Shown here piece by piece: positions 13,201 through 28,200 of a stretch of 64,000 bases of DNA (positions are counted from its first letter, which is position 1; every line of letters starts with the position of its first letter). This DNA comes from Klebsormidium nitens (Eukaryota > Streptophyta > Klebsormidiophyceae > Klebsormidiales > Klebsormidiaceae). Made by a program: the position numbers and the translations under genes. The notes under the pieces were generated by a model. That model made no database searches and was not told the origin of the DNA. It saw only the letters and a program-made list of their open reading frames with translations. The stretch lies in contig DF237444.1 in the NCBI GenBank assembly GCA_000708835.1, positions 1-64,000 of the forward strand, written 5' to 3'.

Positions 13201-16200
13201 CGTCTTGTGCGGCGTCCTTCTGCTGCTCCAGCAGGCGGCGCACCAAGGCCAGCCGGGCGTCCAGGTGCTGCAGCCGGCGGACCACCAGCTGCCGCTCCGC
13301 CTCCTCCGTCTCTCTGGAAAGCGTACCCCAACGGGTCAGACTTCAAACTAAGGGCTTTGGTATTCACTTAGGATTGGCTTTCACTTAGCATCGGACGATA
13401 TAAGGCGTTCGCGCTGGGGTTTGCTACACTGGCTGATGTGTTGAACCTTGCTTTCCCCGAAGCAAGCACAGCTAGAAGATTTAAGATATTTTCAAAGAGC
13501 TTCCACATTCAGAACGAAGGCCTGAAAGTAGAACGGAGCAAAGTGCTGCCTCACAGACTTCGAGGCTGCTTCCCGTATCGAAGCTTGACATGTACGCTCA
13601 GAGAATAAGGAAGCGGTGAGCCTAGGAAACATCTTCTCCTGGAAACAATCCTTGTTCCCAAGATATTGGCTCTAGATCCAAGCCATTGATGAAAGATCAA
13701 GAGGATACCCTGGCTGCGCCCTACGGCCGTGCTCACTTGGAGTACTGGCTCTCCACGTCCGAGAAGGACAACACACGGGTGGCCCCATCCGCATACACGT
13801 TCACGTAGATCTTCTCAGCGAGCGACTCGTCCGACTGGTCGCTGCCGCCGCGGTTGCCAAGGAAGCTGCAATAAGAGTCATTTGCGTGAGAGTGAGGGAG
13901 TGCGCAAGCTTCCTTCAGCATCTCGTCTTTGGAAAGACTTTGATTCACAAAGTGCAATCTCGTGGCGCAAGAAGTTGCAAGACGAAACGCACCATCGTTG
14001 GACTGAAGAATCAGCAGCAGAAGGGACGCAAGCAAAAGCAAAAGGAAAGCCGGTTGCGAGTGCTATTCCAACAGCGGAGCAAGCGAAAACCATTTGCTTC
14101 ATGCGTCTCCTGTGTAGTGGGGCGGCAGTTGGGCTGACCCGCTCTTGGCGGGCCCCCGCAGCACGATGGGCTGCCGCACTTTAATGTCGTCCAGCGAGTA
14201 CTCGCGCACCACGGGGGGCACCGTGCCCAACACCTGGACCACCAGCAGGTTCGGCGCCTTGGGCTGCGCAGTACGAATACGCACCGGGTCAGAGCAGTGG
14301 ATAGGAAGGAACGGTCAAGCGCTGTCTGGCTGGAAGTAATAGATTACGCAACCTTGATCAGAGAGCGGCTTGTAAGCTGGACCAGAACAAGTGACCTCTA
14401 CACCATCTTGCAGGAGTTTTACATATTCCAGAACTAAGACAGGCAAGCAAAGACCTTCCTGCTGCCCCAGATCGAGCTTTGCCACGACACCAAAATTTGA
14501 AAGTTCGATGGTATAGATTGCCCGTCTTCGGCTCTCTGTGCTGCTAACCTGGTCCCAAGCGTAGGGGATGGCCTGCTTGCTCTCCAGCAGCTGCCACGCG
14601 TTGATGTTCTTCTGGCTGATCTGGAAGGCCATGCGCGCACAGCGGTTCTCGACGCGGTACGGAATGCGCTGACTGGCCTGGTCCGAGTTGTCGCACAGCT
14701 CAAACGTGATCAGTGCCGACGCACCGTTGAGCGAAACGTCGATTACGAAGATCGAGTACTCCCCTGCACCAGGAGGGAGAGCCATGAGATTCTCAACGGG
14801 GAGCAGCGCAGTCGGCACGGAAGGAGAGAGGGTGCAGCGACTAAGCTTTCAGATTAGCTTTCAAGCAACGGCTGAACCTTTGTCCATTTTTCGTGACCCT
14901 TCACCTATCATGTTCCGCTCTTGCTGGAAGCCAAGACGGCTCTCGTGTTCGTGTCGACCAAAAAGCATGCAGCAAAAGAAAGCAGAACTCCCAGCGGAGA
15001 CGTGCGAAGCCCGTACGTGTTCCTGCATTGCGAACCCTGATCCCGAACTCGCCGGCCTTGTCAATCTCGAAGCTGCCGGACCAGTCCCAGACGCCGTCCA
15101 GCGGCCGGATCTGCAACCGGTCCTCCGCCCCGTCGTGGTCCCAGTGATACGCCTCGCGCACGCCGTCGCAGAGTGTCTGCACACGGAGAAAGGGGCGTAG
15201 CTTTTGAACTTAGGGCAGGCGCTTGCAGCTGAAAGTGAAGTGGAGTGCATTCTACGAGATCCAACTGTTGCTCCCGGACACTTACACTCTAAAGCGATTG
15301 CCGTTTGGACCCCTGTCCGAGACCATGCTACCAAGACAATGCTCAACTCTACCAGTCGTGACTGCAGGATACTGGACAGATAAACATACCAAACCGACTT
15401 GAACGTCCACGTGGCTCACCCGGATGCTGGCGGTGTCGACCTGGCGGTACTGGATGTCGATGCCGCTCTTGTTCATGAGCACGAAGCGCGGCGTGATGGT
15501 GATGATCTTGGTGCGGTGGTACCACGGCGACGGCGCCAGGTTGATCTGCACGCCCAGCTCATACCGCATCGCCACCTGCGCGCGCAGCACGCACCCACGA
15601 TTTATCTTGGCCGCATCCTTAAGCGCTGCATCGGTGAAAGGTCTTCCAGACACGCGTTCCGTATGCGCTTCAAACAGATCCACGATCGGCTTACCAGACG
15701 GGCAGAGGAGCGGCTACTAAATATCCCAAGGGAAACTCTGTCTGCAGCAGTACTGGGGTGGAAAAGTGAGTGCTGGCCCAGATCTCCAACCGTATAGACA
15801 GAATTCTTTATGGGAGCTGGTCCGCGCACCTTTTGGTGCGTCTTGGTGAGGTCGGAGGTGACCTGCACGGCCCCGATGATGCCGACGGAGTCGATGGGGA
15901 TGTTCTTGGACCAGCGCGTGCCCGGCAGGCTCACGATGCTCTTGCTGCCGCCCCCGCAACCGTACAGCACCGGCCGAAGCTCGTCGTCGTCGTCCTGCAC
16001 AGCACACGTACCTATCAGACGTCAAATCATGGCTACATTTAATGAGGTTTTCGGCAGGAGACGGGTGGGGCTGGTTTGAGGTTTCTAGGTCAACAGGGGA
16101 GCATCTGACTCCGGGTGTCTGGGGGTTCTGTTTGTGTGAGCCTGGGGTTTTGATGCAATTCAACGTGGGCCAAAGTGTAAACAAAATTGAAATGCACCTG

Positions 16201-19200
16201 CGTCGCCCACTGCACAAAGCGGGCGACCGTTGGACCGGGCCTCCAGCTTTGCGCATAATTGCTGGACCTCGCAGGACTGAAGTCTGCACAAACAGGCCAA
16301 AGCTACACAGACTCGAACGCACAGTACACAAACGAGCGTTACTTCCACTTTGGAGAGCGTCGTAGATGATCCAGCCTGCCAAACGTCTCCAGCAACGATG
16401 CAATTGCCGCTCACCCGCTGCGGGGAGCACACGGTTGGCTCCTTGGTCTGGTTCCGCGCCGCAAAGTAGAGCAGCAAGTTGGTGCGGTTCATAATCCAAT
16501 ACTTGGAGAAGATGACCACGCGGCGCGCGCGGGCGCGGCTGGTGGCGCGATTCTCAATCTGCAGGCGCAGCTTACGCAGGCCGCCCGTCGGTTGCAGCAC
16601 CATCTCGCGCGGCAGCCGCAGCCCCGGCAGCTCGTGCAGGAACGGGCGCGGGCCCAAGTGGTCCTCCAGCATGCGGCTGCACACGAGAAACGAACAACAG
16701 CGCACCAGTTAGAAGAACCGGGCACTTTTATGTCAACAGGCCAAAACCTGCCCTTAGAGGGAAGCACAGAGCATACTGCGCTCCTGCTAACAGCCCAAGC
16801 CCCATTCAATTTGTGCCCCCCCCAGCTCGTAAACACTCCAATTTTTCAAGCAACCTAATGAGATTCTGGGTTGCGAACCTCCTCCAACTCTAGAAGCAGC
16901 AATCCTGTGGCCGCCCGCAAGTGCAACCTTTGGAAGAAAATGCGAGTCGGAACTTCTCCCCGGGGCCTCACTTGGGCGGGAGGTGGAGGAGGACCTTGTG
17001 GTCGGTGTGGAAGCCCGCGACGGCGGCGCTCATCTCCAGCTTGTGCTCGAGCGTCATGTTGTACAGGTCCGCGGACGTCCCGGACGGGATGCGGCACTGC
17101 GCGTCCAGCCCGCTGTCCGCGTCCACCACGGTGGCCACCATCTCGTACGGCAGCGCGTTCTCGAGAACTAGGGGCGGGCGGAACACGAGGCAGAACTCCT
17201 GGACCGCGCCGGCGCTGATGAGGTCAGCCTCCTCCACGGGCTTTACTTGCAGGCAGCAGTAGAAGGGCACGCCCGACGGCGCCAGCGAGGGGCACGCCAG
17301 CAGGCCCTGCTGCTCCACCAGGTGCGCCGCGCTCAATTGGATCACGTCCTTCTCCGCGCGCAAGTAACCCTGCGCCCACAAGAAGGATGGTCAGAATGTG
17401 GGCGTTGGCCACGAAAGCCGATGTTAGCGAGGTAGATGCGGTGCAAATGCGAAGTCAAAGCCTGCGTTGATCAACACCGGTGCATTGTTTCCTTTTACTC
17501 TTTCGGAAGGCCCACATTTGGGACCTGACGAAGCAAACAAATGCAGTAATTCAGAGCGAGCCCGCCAACGGTCGGCATCAGGTTTGACGCAAATCCCACT
17601 GATACTCGCAGGGACTTCTGCCGCCGCTGCCATGCAACGTACTTTGAAGACATTCGTGTCAAGTAAATATTAGTCCGGAACGAACTCGAAGGGGCTACAC
17701 TTATCGCTTGCATCACAATGCGGCGACTATTATTGTGCAATCACAAGTGTCTGTTCGGGAAGACCGGGTATATCGCCAACAAAATTGTAATGTATGAAAC
17801 ACAAGTCGACCTCTCGATCTCTTTCCATCTATCAAATTGAGGCGTGGGAGGCGGCAGTGGTGCCTACCTCTGCTTGCAGGTACAGCTGGCCTCCTCGGGC
17901 TGCCGTGATGGGCAGATAGCAGGTGTCGCCCGACCGGAGAGGGCCTGCAGGCGCAAAGCAAAGATGCTTCAACGTTCCTGCGCTGAAGAGCTCATCTGGC
18001 CCAGCGTGACTCTGTTACGAACCTCGACGCTCAGGAACGTGAAAGATGCGCTTGAAAACGATAACAGCTGGTTGGAACACAGCCGAAGAAGCCTCGAACC
18101 GCTGTGCTAGAAGAACATGGGAAGAAGTACCAAAATGACAATGCTTACATGCTTGCTATCTTCTAGCGCAGTTTCCTTACAGGGTCCTGGCTTGGTACAA
18201 GATCTCGTACCAACACCGGACAAACAAAGCTGGCCATCGACTAGGCCGCATCCACGAAAAGCTGAAGTCAGCAGTCGACATAAAGTCCAGCACCACGCGC
18301 CGCGCCCCTCACCAATGGCGCGCTCCTTGGCTGGACTGGGCACGGTGGGCAGGTGCAGCCAGAGGTGCAGCGGGTGGCTGGTCTCGTTGACGAGCTGCAG
18401 CGTGGAGTGCACGCTGAGCAGCTTGGTGCGGTCCACCAGCGTCACGTCCAAAATCAGCGGCACGTTCGCCTCGTCGTACGGCGCGCGCAGCTCCATCACC
18501 GACTTGCCCACCTGACCACACCGCACGGCCACGCTCAGAACGTTCAGGACGACTATGGACGAGCAATTTTAGTGACCGCTTTGAGGCCAGCGGACCTTGA
18601 GTGCTCCTTGTGTGCAACATCCATTTGATTCCAATAACGCGACTCTGAGCTGACAAGAACAGCCAGCTTGCGCAGTCTGGGTGCGTGCCGAACGAAACCT
18701 TTCAGAAACCTACCTTTGCAAACGAACAAAACCGTAGGTGCTGCCTAGGTAAGAGAGTGTTGCCCCTGACGCTCAAGGACTTCTTGAGACGTGCATACCC
18801 ATTCCTGGACCACTGAGCCACTACGCTTGCAGCTTTGTTCCCCAAGATGCACTTGCCGCACTTTACCACCCACAGCCGCCAGCAAATGTTCTGATCCGTT
18901 GTTCTGTACCTCTTGCTCTATGGCAAATCCCGCGGAAGTATATGACTGTATGACGCCCACCTTGTCGACCACGACGTCGTTGACGGGCGCCCAGTTGCCG
19001 CGCAGCTGCACGGAGATGGTGCGCGCGCGGACCTTGCGCGAGTCGCGCAGCGTCACCACCTTCTCCACCGGCTCCACCGCCAGCGGCAAGTCCTCGCCCG
19101 GCGCCACCTGGTGCGACCGCCGCTCGCCGCTCTCCTCCTCTGCAGGGACACATCAAAGAAGGTCCATTCATGGACATCGTGTGCAAAGGCAGGGGATCGC

Positions 19201-22200
19201 GGACAATGGAACAGAGAACGTATCCGGTGTCTAGAACCTCAGCCAAAAGTCAACCAGATGCGATTGGGAAGTAGAAATCTCGCATAAATGAGAGGGCGTC
19301 AAACTGTGGGTCCGGCAAGAGCAGGTGAGTGGTCTTTGTGCCATAAAACGTTTCACCTCAGGCAAATTCGAAGAAGGGATGTTGAGCCCTAGTCCAGTCA
19401 TCTTTTCCCTCTCCTCTAGCATACGGCCGAGAAAGTGAAAAGCGGCCGTTGTGCCTGTGCGGAAATTGCGCTCACCTGCCCAGTAGAAAAGGGCGAGGCC
19501 GGTCTGGTTGATGATCCGGTATCGCGACAAGTGTGTTTGCTCGTCCTCCTTGATGGGGGCCACCGCCCGCACCGGGTAGCTCTGCACGGAACGTGGCCAC
19601 GGCATCTTCGCTGCGCACAACTCGACAATTGAACGAATCCAAGTCGTTGCTTAATGCAAACCGAAGGGCATGGACAGGCAAAAGCTGGTTGTGCACGATT
19701 GCAGTATGCTTTGGAGAAAGAATTAGCGTAGAAGCAGCACACCGGGCGAGAGATGGCCTGCCAGAGTTGCGCTTCCCTTACCCTGCGTCCTGAGGTGCTG
19801 TTGCGAGACAGTTTCCGGGGGCGCATAGTCTGTGACCGGAGACGCTGCATAAAAGAGCGAGGGAGCACTAGCATTAGGGGACCGTGAAAAGCTTTCGTTA
19901 AGTCAACACAGACCATCGCCTCTGGACGATGGCAAGTTACGCTCCAAAGTGACGGTTTCAAACATGAAGATCAGGAATCAAAATGTATAACAGTGGCACC
20001 CTGCATTCAACTTGTTGTTGGCAACATCTAGACCAGTCCGGTCTCACCGCGCTTTCTCCTCACAAAGGTTCAGTGGATCAAGCTTCGGCGGTGTGGCGCT
20101 CACCTTGGCATCAAAGCCGTCAAGTTCTTTGTCTCTCCCCGAGCCCGCCTGGCGGCCGCTCTGATCCGGGGACTGCACAGCGCTGAACTCGGAACCGATC
20201 TGGGAGACCACCGAGTCTTGCAGCCGCAAGCTGCGGCGAGAGATGCCAGGCTGCGCAATAGGAGCCAGCCAGTCAGTCGAAGGTTATCCACCAGCGCACA
20301 CGTGGCCTCAAGCACAGACTCTAGGCCGGAAGAGGTGCCCCTACAGACTTGTCGCAGTTCGGTAAAGTTTGAGGGAGCGCGGCCTCAAAGTAGGCCCGTT
20401 GCATCAGCGCCTGAGCAGATTCTGCAAACCGACAGCAGGAGGTCCACTGCCTCGCCGCTCGCGCCCCTGTTGGGTCCTCAAACCAAAGCAGATCGCACTT
20501 TCGAGCTCCATACGCAGCGTTTTGCGCTTAGCAACAGTTTGACTCACGACTTGGAGGGGCTCGCGCGGCGGCCCCCAGAAGCCCGCCAGCTTGGCCTGCA
20601 GCTCTTTTGCATAGCTCAGCGCGTCGCCCAGCGACAGCAGCTGCACCGGGCTGACCGTGCAGCTCATGGCCTCGCTCGACGACACCGCCACCTGCGCGCC
20701 ACCCGCCGCCGCCTTCATGTCCACCACCACCGGCCACGGCTCCAGAATCGCTTCCATCTCCTGTGAGCGCACAGGCACGGGGGTGACGTCAGAGAGGACA
20801 CGCAGTGACGCTGCGCCAACACTTAGCTCCCGAGGATGTTAGTCTGCATTTCATATGCAACATGTTCAAGCCTTGAGCAGGCTATGTTGGCCATTGAGAA
20901 AGAGGAAACAGCGAAGTTAGAGAGAGCATCCGATGGTTTAACACCCAAGAGTTGTGACAAATCTCTTCGAAACCAGAAGAACGAGACATTGGAGAATTCA
21001 CTCTTTTGAAGGCAATGTATCCCGGGCGGGCGTTCAAGGGTTCAGACATGAACGAGTCAAATACAGGCAAAGGGATTCAACAGCCCACCTGCTTAAAAGG
21101 GCAAAACGCTAAAATCTTCAGCTCTAGCATCCACTCCTTGACTTCCTGGCAATGTTTGCCCGTGCCCACTGACCTCGACTGCGCTGTTGAGGTAGTCGAC
21201 TGCGAGGTTCATCTTGAGCAGGCCGAGCTGCGTGGCATCGCGACCCCGCAGCAGGCGCTCCCGCTTCAAATACAGGTCCACCGACCCCAGCCGCACCGAC
21301 AACACGTTGGCAGCCGCGCCCAGCCTGGACGAAAAGCAGCCAGACAGCAACTCTTAAACCTTTGTAAGGAGGGGAAACCAGCGTCCGCGTGCTTGTTAGC
21401 AGGCCGGATCCGCCAATGAGCGAACTCGGCAATACTGATAGAAGCGCTTGTGCAGCCATTGCCAAAGCCGTGATTACTACGCCGTGCCCACCACGATGAA
21501 TGAACTCCAGTACGATAGATAGACTTTAAAGGTAAGCAGCAAGAAGTGGAGGCCGCCTCTCGGGAAAGCATACAAAGGTAGCGCCCTTTCCGTTGCTGCA
21601 CGTCTCAGCCAACATGCGTTTCCGCTCACCTGTCATCGCAGAGGGCTGCTCGGAAGTCTCCAATGGTGACCTTGAAGTCATGAGCGGAGGGGAGAAAGGG
21701 GGTGGCCAGCGCGGCAAGCTCGGCCGTAGCTGACTCACACCCCAGCTCGGACAGCCGTTGCCGCAGAACCTTGGCCACATCCGTCAGCAGGGGCACGTGC
21801 TGCGCCAGACAACGGGGTGGGTGTGAGCTTGTGACCCCATTTTAGCGCTCTGGGAAGCGGCACCAGGTGGGCATGGCCAAGAGCGGTGAGTTTCGCCCAT
21901 ACCTAAAATACAAACGATGTTGCTTACATCACCGGAATGAGGAGAACGAAATGACGGCCGAGAAGTGCCGCACACAAGCGGACCATCCCCCTTTGCTCAC
22001 ACTTGACGAGAGCTATCGTCCAGTACGCATAGCTTGCTGAGAGAGAGCGTACCGAGTAAACGGCATGCAGCGCGATGGCGTTGTTCTTGGGGAAATCGCC
22101 ATCGCGCAGGACCTCCACTGCGGTGGACGCCAGCAGGCGGCGGTCCACGGGCGCCTTGGGGCACCGGATCGTCGACCGCACGCGCACCGTGGTGGGACCC

Positions 22201-25200
22201 AGGAACAGGCTCTGGGCAAACGCCTGCGCAGAGGTTATTTTCGGGCTGTGAGCGACGTCAGGGACGTGGTTCTGTACTAAAATCGCACTGGCGCCTAAGG
22301 TAATCTCGGCTTTGTCCAAAGCAGGTGCAAAGCCTCAAAGAGGGCTCTCGTCGCGTGTCAAAAGCGGTGCAATTTGGATTGGCGGCCAGCAAACATATGC
22401 AGACGTTCTGGAAGCGCAAGCCTCGGCTCATCTGTTTGGGGGTCATGTGATCAATCTTTTGACCTTATTCGAGCGCTGAATCTGGTCGCTACAACTGCCA
22501 ATCTCCAATCGAACCCTGGCAATCCACAAAGATGAGCAGAATGAGTCTCGACTTGGGGATGTTGTTCGACTCCACGGTTTTCCTCGTTCTGTGAACATCC
22601 CTTTCCTAACCTGGTCTTCGTCGACTACGTGCGCCTGCGCGTTGATGAGGTCCAGCTTGACGTTCTTCTCCCCGTCGCCGCCCCAGAAGTAGCCCACCCG
22701 CAGGTAGTCCGCCATGAACAGAATGCCCCGCTGCGTCAGCTGCGTCAGCACGTTGTCTAGTTCGTCGGTCCACACGCCAAAGCCCGGCAAAAACTCGCGC
22801 ACAGCATCGGCGGATTGCGCCTTCTCGGCCGCGATAGCGTCTAGAACTTCCTGTGGCGGACGGGGCTCGACGGGGCCGTTCAGAACCGGGAAGAAGGTCT
22901 CGCGGTCCTGCGTCAGAGGGAGAGCCAATGATGGAGAAGGCGGGGAACCGATTATTAAGTTCGTGACTGAATCCTGCCACTGGAGACAAGTTCCTCGAGG
23001 GCATATGGCCTGCCTCGGAATCTAACTTCAAGAAAGCGGAGCCTTTGGTAACGTTGCTCTACACATAATGTCTATCTTTGCACTTGGGGCCAGAAAAAGA
23101 TATTGGGCCACCGAGTGTTTGCCCGCCCAGTAGACCTCTGGTTCAAGTCTTGCTGACTGCCATCAATACCGGCTGGCTGCTTACCTTGAATATGACATTT
23201 ACATAGAACCACGCGTCGGGGCGCAAATCCTGGGGGCCAAGGGCGCACGTGGGCGCCATGAAGTAGCGCGTGAACACCTCCTGCGAAACGATTCTCGCGC
23301 TCTCAGCCAGAGACCAGCATTGACAAACAGGCTATCGGTGCATCGACGTCGATTTTCAGCCTTCCAAGGTAAGACCGCTTCCAAATCTGAAAAGGTAGTT
23401 TGTGACGGAAGCAAGCACACACAAGCGCCCCGTTTCTCTTATTGGGACTCCTACACGAAATCAGTCATTGCAGGACCTCGTGTGACTGCTCACGATGATG
23501 CCCTGTATGAAGCCGCAGTCGTTGAGGTGTGGCCACATCTGCGCGTCCTGCAGGAACGTGATCTCCATGGCGTGCGTGCCGTTGGCCTTGATCGTGTAGT
23601 TGTAGATGAAGTGATCCACGCTGGCGCCGGGCGGCTCGCGCGGGGGTTGGTTACCGCAGACCTTGGTGCGGAAGCGGTTGTTGGGGCACTCGACAAGGAC
23701 GATCTGCAGGGAAGCGGCGCAGGTGGGAAGGTTAGTGGACTGACGCGAATAGCGGACGGGCAGCAACGCAAGTGATTGCTGCTGGAACGAGGCTAGCACT
23801 ACAAATGATCCCATGCTCAGAAAACATTAATGGCTTCTAGTGATCTCGGGCTATTGCTCTGATCAGCACAGGAAGCAGGAAATAGAATGAGAAGAGATGC
23901 TTACGTCAGTTGCGCTGAAGCGCTTGAACCTCTCGTCAGTGATGCGCAGGCCCGCCGACTTGACCACAATCTGCAGGAACTGGAGCCACCGAGAAGAGGG
24001 CAGTTGTCAGTACACCATGAGGGGCAGCAACTCAAGTGTTGGGCGCTCAAGGTATGGACAGCAAACCAGTTCTGCTGTCAGGTCTAGGAGGTTGCAACTC
24101 ATATTGTAAAGCATAACCGTTGCTCAATGTTGCTGGCGTCAAATGAGGGACGCAAAACAGGAGAGGTGCGAGTGTGCATGCCATAACAATCAGCATCGTT
24201 GGTATCTCACCTCAGACTTGGTGGGCGGAAAAAATTCAGAGATGACAACTGCGCACGAAGTCAAGGTGACAATCGCCAGCGGGTCCGCGAACCTGCAGAC
24301 AATCGCACTTTCAGCATTTGGCCATGCAAATCCGCTGAACGTCTAATGGGTCTAATGATAACGACATAAACAAGTTACTAATGCCGGCTTGTGGAAGACT
24401 TTGCGCTTTGAACCGCTGTCATTTGACTAGCTGTACAAAGGCCGACATGTTCAGCTTCTCTAGGCAGGTTGGGACTCACGCCCACACGCTATGATCTGTG
24501 CACTAGCGTACAGACGAAACACTCTGCAACCAGAAGTACGCCTCAGGGAGCAGTCTTTTCTTTCAACAGCGCACAACAGGCAATAACGAGTAAAGTGGAC
24601 TGGAAGTACTACAAGGAGCGCGCGCTCACCCCTGGTGGATTGGCTCGGGCGTCCTTTCGATGACGACCGCAGCGTGGCCCAGCTCGAAGAGGAGCTCCCA
24701 CGTGGCGGGCACTTCCGGGGGCGGCTCCAGGTCCTGCTGCGCGTCCCGCAGGAAGCGGCCGGACGGCTGGCCCACCAACGACGGCTCCCGCGACATGTCT
24801 GCGCCCAGAGGGGAAGGATGATTTAAACTCAGGCCTGGAACGGGCCTGTCCTCTGGCTTGATTTAAGCAACCACTTTGGAGTCATTAAGGGCGCGGGCAT
24901 AAGCGAGTGTGAAAACGAATAACCGGAACTGAGAAACAGGGAACGGTTGATCTTTGCAATGGTGCGGTGCGCCAAACACGTCTCAATGACACCCTCAGTC
25001 TTTTACAAGGCTCCTGATGGGTTGCCGTTCGGGGCTCCTGCGGCCATCGTGCACTACTATTCTTAGAAAGGTAAGCAGTAGCTTAGCATGCGTGCTTGCC
25101 TTGGAAGGTGGACGGCTCGCTGCTGTTCTCGAAGATGATGCCCATGAGCAGGCTGTACTGGATGTCGCCAAACACCACGTGGACATCCGGCCACTTCACG

Positions 25201-28200
25201 CGCAGCCGGAAAGGGACCGCCTGCAATTTGATCCGCGTGAAAGTCCATCAGCTTTTCAGAGGCAACTTTCAGGCGGCGTCTCGGCATGCTGCGCAATGGG
25301 TTTCAAATCTTAAAGCGGAAGCGGTTTTTCGAGCGCCTGGCCAGCATCGAACTGCTGGCCGGAAACGCCGCTCTCTAAGTGAGGACGAATCAGACCGTCA
25401 AACGGAACATGCTCCAAGTATTTTGTTGGTTCTGTACCAGGTCAGCCCAAAGACCTGAAGCAGAGCCTTTGAGGCGTGGCTCGATCTGAATGGGTGTAAG
25501 GCTCGGGGCGGCCTGAACGCCGCCTGCGCCGCAACTCAACGGCTTGCTCAAACACGGGTCTGGAGCCCGCGTACGCCTGCGACAACACTGGCTGAAGCAA
25601 TCCCTCACCTGGATGACTGCAGAGATCTCTGCGCTTCCCACCACTCGTCTCTCGCAAACTTCGCCGTCCGGCTGCACAAGCAACGGAGGTAGTTTCATTC
25701 AGCAGCAGCGGAACGTTCGCCTTTGCAGCAAACATCTGCACAAAGCATCATTAGGATGCAGCCCCAGATGTCCCCACAATGATCTACAAGATCAGCCTTT
25801 CGGTATGTTTGATGACGGCGTCAGACGTACGCAAGAGTTTGACGCAAGAACAACACCGTGGCTGAATAAGTTGCAGCTACGAGGCTCCGACTGTGAGTGG
25901 GGCGTCCTTGCCGTTTCTCGACGCCAGTAGACCATGGCTTCCGTCAGGTGGGCGGCTATGGTGCCCTGCGCGGCCGGAGCGCCCTCAAAGTTCTCCCACA
26001 ACGGGTCGTCCGCCCAGTCCGCGCCCAGGTGACACTTGGCAGCGCTGCAGCGACCGGACGTCGGGATTTCAAGCCAGCGCATCATTGGGATTGAAGGTAG
26101 TGGAAAGAATCTGCCAACATGCACTTCAGGAGGGCAGATCAGCGGCTTCTCTGAGCCGCAGGTGATAAGCGTCAACGGGGCCGTGCTTAGCATGTCTCTA
26201 CAGTTCACCAGAAGTGAGCTCGAGCAATAACAAGCTCCTCTACTAACCTACAAACCTAACCCACAAAATCACCTGCTCCAACCCGTAACCACACGAAAGT
26301 AACCGCCAAAGTAATCCTACCCGTCAAAGGCTGGTTAGCTTAGTATTGCTGAAGCTTTTTCTGCTTAACTGGATATTCATGTGCTTACCCGAGGCAGACC
26401 TTGAGAGCGGCATCCTGGTCAGCGGATGTGGGCAGCATGGCTGTCACCTTCTTGGCGTGCAATATGTACATGTCCTCCGACCACGAGTGCCTGCGAGAGC
26501 GTGGTCCCTTCGCACGTGATAGCACCTTACTTGTTCCTGGCATTCGGTCTCGGAGGCTCAGCGAAGCCCTGTTTCTCATACCGTGGAGTGGACCACTTTG
26601 ATCCTCTCTTGCATCAGAAATGACGTGCAACATAACCTCCGCATCCACCAATTCTTTCAACTGCACTTTTTAATTTCTATGGGTTTGGCGCAAGGACGCA
26701 GGCGGGTCGGACGGGGTACGACTGCATTTTTGGGCAACAAATGCGCTTACCTGGGCATTTCCGCGTAAAAGTCGCAGGCAGTGATAAGAAGGAACACAGG
26801 AGGGGATGGCGCGGCAGCCTCCTTTGGAGAGGAAGCAGAACTGTCCTCGGACATTAAAAAGGCCAACAGCGTGCACTCCTGAAAGTAACGACAATGCGCC
26901 GTCTGTAAGGTCCGTACTTGGAAACGACAAGCCTTTTGCAATCAGCAGGTAGTCCAAGCAAAGTCCAGCTTTCATCCAACATACGATCAGGCGCCGCTTA
27001 CAGGTGTAATGCATGAGATCACGACGTCTAGTTGGTCTCCTGTGAAGCCCATTTCGGGGATGCAAAGAGCAAAAGGTTGATCAGTCCTCAAGGAGGCCTC
27101 CGGCAGTAAGAAGAAAATGCGTTGGGCGCTCACTTTTGCGACCTCCCTGGTTTTTGCGATGCACTGCAGCACGTCCTTAATGTAACGCACCAGCACGGTC
27201 GCCCGCAAGTGGTGGCAATCCAACCACACCAGCGTCTGCAAAGAAAGCAGCGGGTCTAGTCATCGCAAGCTGTGCAAGCGACCCGAGAATCATTTGGAAG
27301 AGCAACACGGTCACACTCCCCGTTTTAAGCGCGCCCTGCACAGCGACCGCTGCCCTGAGGAGCTCTTCAGAGTAGCCATCTCACACCAGCCCTGCTCACA
27401 GCTCAAGCTTTCTGTCTTGAGGACGTAAGCTGGGCACCCAAGACCATTGGGCGATACCGGTTCAAAGCGAGCTTGCCCCCACATTTTGCATCTTCGAATG
27501 CGATACAGACAACAGGAAAAACGCCCCACCTGGGCGGGGGTGTCGTCGAGCCGGGGTCTGCTTGACAGCTCCAAACAGACGCAGTGCTCGCCCTGACCAC
27601 TGGGCCGAATGACGTAACGGTAGCGGCTGCAGGCAACCAGCCAACGCCGGTGAGTCCGGAAGGAAAACCTAACACCTTTCTGGTGCCTATTAAGGCGGCG
27701 GCTTCAGTGTGCATAACTCACACCCCAGCACAACTCGCTGAGTGAATCAATTTGGTTCCTTCCTTCTCGACCCAAGAGACCTCTTCCGAGCCCGAGTATG
27801 CGGACGCCAATATCATATTGAGCATTGGGCGGAATGCATTTTGCAACATCAGTAGCGCAGCAGATTGCTCAGTGTTGTGTAGGCTCACTTTGAAGCTGCC
27901 TTGAGATCCAGTAGTTGCAGATCGTCAACGTGGAGGACCAGGTCCGTCGAGTCGCCATGCGACAAGGAGCACTGCGCGAATGGCACTCGCACCGTCAGTT
28001 CTAGAGCCTGCAGGTTTGTCTTAAAAACGTGGAACGTCAAAGACACGGATGTCACTTATCAAAAACCTGCTCAGCGCACTGGTAAACGGGCAGCCGACGT
28101 CGCCACTGCCTCACCATGACGTCCTGCACCACGAGCGACGTAAACGTCTCCCGCGCGATGGCAATCGTCAGCCTGACGCACGTCACTCGCACGCGCACTT

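Noticed and set aside
23085-23165. tRNA-like TGGTTCAAGTC in a VPS13-like gene intron
   Set aside because: No matching acceptor stem, D arm or A-box upstream.
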